64,000 nt of DNA, taken from NCBI RefSeq assembly GCF_022539665.2, contig NC_081337.1, positions 6,548,679-6,612,678 on the forward strand, written 5' to 3'. The DNA is from Daphnia carinata. Taxonomy: Eukaryota > Arthropoda > Branchiopoda > Diplostraca > Daphniidae. This document shows, one piece after another, positions 62,801 through 64,000 of this stretch. The position numbers and the translations under genes are program-made. Position 1 is the first letter of the stretch. Each line of letters opens with the position of its first letter. Below the pieces are notes generated by a model. That model worked only from the letters and a program-made list of their open reading frames with translations, ran no database searches and was not told where the DNA came from.

Positions 62801-64000
62801 CTGCGAAATGTACACGATAAAAAATCATTAAACCCACAACCATGAATGTCGAATTCTTTTTTTTTTCTCGTAAGGACACCGTTTCGACAAAACAATTTTC
62901 CTTTGGTTAACCACGACATTGCCGAGAGAAATCTAGAATTGCTTAAAAAACAACCGAGTACACGAGAACAACGTCTCGTAGAACTTATTTCGGATTTAAA
63001 TAAGTATCCTAGAGAAATAGGAAGCACAAAATAAAAAGCCGCATGATCGTGTGCTGGACGCAGAAATAAATAATAAAAAAAAAGAACAAATAAACAATGT
63101 AAAAGCCCCACGGATTGAAAAGATGAAGACTTGTACTTCAAGCTTTAATGGAATATATAACTGTAGGAGAAGTTGGACGCAAATTTTGATTCAATATCTG
63201 TAGTACATACACCTTCCGGATGAGGTTCTTCTTGGCAAGTCAATTGCAAACCGTTGCCGGTAATGCAGAAGAGTTATCGTGCGTAGTTGATTTCCACCGA
63301 CCACACACGACCCGGGATTAATAAGATCTGATTTTCATTCGGCCCGAACGCCGCAAAGCTTGGCGGACATTTCTTTATTTTTAATAAGCGAACCACCCCC
63401 ACCCCCCCTCCCCCCGCACGGTCGATTCTCGGACAGCCAGTCGTGAAATATTGATCAATACTTTTCGCCTTGATTTACGTGGCAGCTGGTGAGCGAGACA
63501 ACGAGTTTGGATGACATTTGAAGTAACTACCCTTTCGAACTGCGCGCCAAGAGTTTGCCGTTTGGCTGTCAACGGCAAGTGCATTAGACGCGCCCTGTGC
63601 ATAACTTCATTGAATCAAGACGCGGTTGTTGACAGCAACCCGATAGGTCGAGCTGCTGCTGTCGCCATTCATTCTGTGAAGATGAACGCCGAGCGCTAAT
63701 GTCATCAGCCCTTGTGTCATATACTTTTCAGTTGAAAGCTGCTAACACGAGTGAGCGAGAGAGTGAGAAATAGGAAAAAAAAAATGCTTTCAATTGACGC
63801 ATTCACACTACCGTCGCTGTCGGATGTTCGCCTTCCGTTTTGACGTCGTCATTTTCACCTATAACCCAAACGCATCGCTTGTGAATTTACTTTTCTCCTC
63901 TTCTTTTTTTTTTTTTTATCCTAGTCGTTCAATAAAGGCCCTCATCAAATGCGGGGCGACATCAAACTCGACGGGACTTTTCAATAGGCAACGCAACACG
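62801..64000 (-). other. Upstream dpr intron, running off the window
   Basis: From the Ig2 acceptor to the window end there is no convincing Ig1 exon, so this is probably one long intron. A C/A-rich stretch lies at 63390-63415 and a T-run at 63904-63918. Confidence 0.5.

Noticed and set aside
62554-63141. 195-codon minus-strand frame overlapping the dpr Ig2 exon
   Set aside because: It reads the Ig2 exon in the wrong frame; the true frame gives the linker EPTTSIFGG and NLSC.
63215-63290. Minus-strand segment GNGLQLTCQEEPHPEG followed by a GT donor, looking like a piece of an Ig strand
   Set aside because: An in-frame stop lies just upstream and no acceptor separates it; it does not align with dpr Ig1.

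Overview
The window looks like nuclear DNA of an arthropod, most likely a cladoceran crustacean close to Daphnia. The genes are animal genes. They are split into many short exons by introns that are often only 55-90 bases long with normal GT-AG ends, and the set (nudel-like protease, dpr immunoglobulin gene, insect-type monocarboxylate transporter) is arthropod in flavour. The species is an inference from style and was not tested.

Left part (1-32.7 kb), gene-dense: the 3' end of a nudel-like extracellular protein with a dead protease domain (1-2289, +); a tRNA-derived SINE (about 2668-2960); mitochondrial ribosomal protein mRpS22 (3380-4683, +); an N4BP2-type protein with kinase and SMR domains (5581-9314, +); the zinc-knuckle protein ZCCHC10 (9879-10874, -); the ER mannosyltransferase ALG11 (11155-12863, -); the copper P-type ATPase ATP7 (14309-18549, +); an SLC16/MCT-family transporter (19312-23135, -); a 2.5-kb divergent interval with unassigned coding-like segments; flightless-I (25623-32277, +) with a tRNA-Gln gene inside an intron; and the small mitochondrial calcium uniporter subunit EMRE (32461-32721, -). 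For the seven complete multi-exon genes I joined the exons by eye. Every joined model keeps frame to its stop, and lengths agree with the families where I know them (flightless-I 1258 aa, N4BP2-like 1039, ATP7 1123, MCT-like 827, ALG11 468, mRpS22 344, ZCCHC10 148).

Right part (32.7-59.8 kb): a gene desert of about 27 kb in which I find no convincing protein gene. It holds two copies of one complex repeat family, at 33.24-35.10 kb and, in inverted orientation, at 48.43-49.57 kb. The family is built from a 32-base perfect palindrome, a GGGCTTATTTT module and a long hairpin. This is the least explained structure in the window.

Right edge (59.85-64 kb): the last three recognised exons of a dpr-family cell-surface immunoglobulin gene on the minus strand, whose upstream exons lie beyond the window. 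The large desert next to it fits the usual setting of a neuronal recognition gene with remote regulatory DNA, but that is inference.

The genes do not form an operon or a single pathway; neighbours are housekeeping genes placed side by side. I did not find a clear new molecular system. The best leads are the palindrome repeat family, the orphan coding-like exons between the MCT gene and flightless-I, and the overlapping upstream ORF of ALG11.
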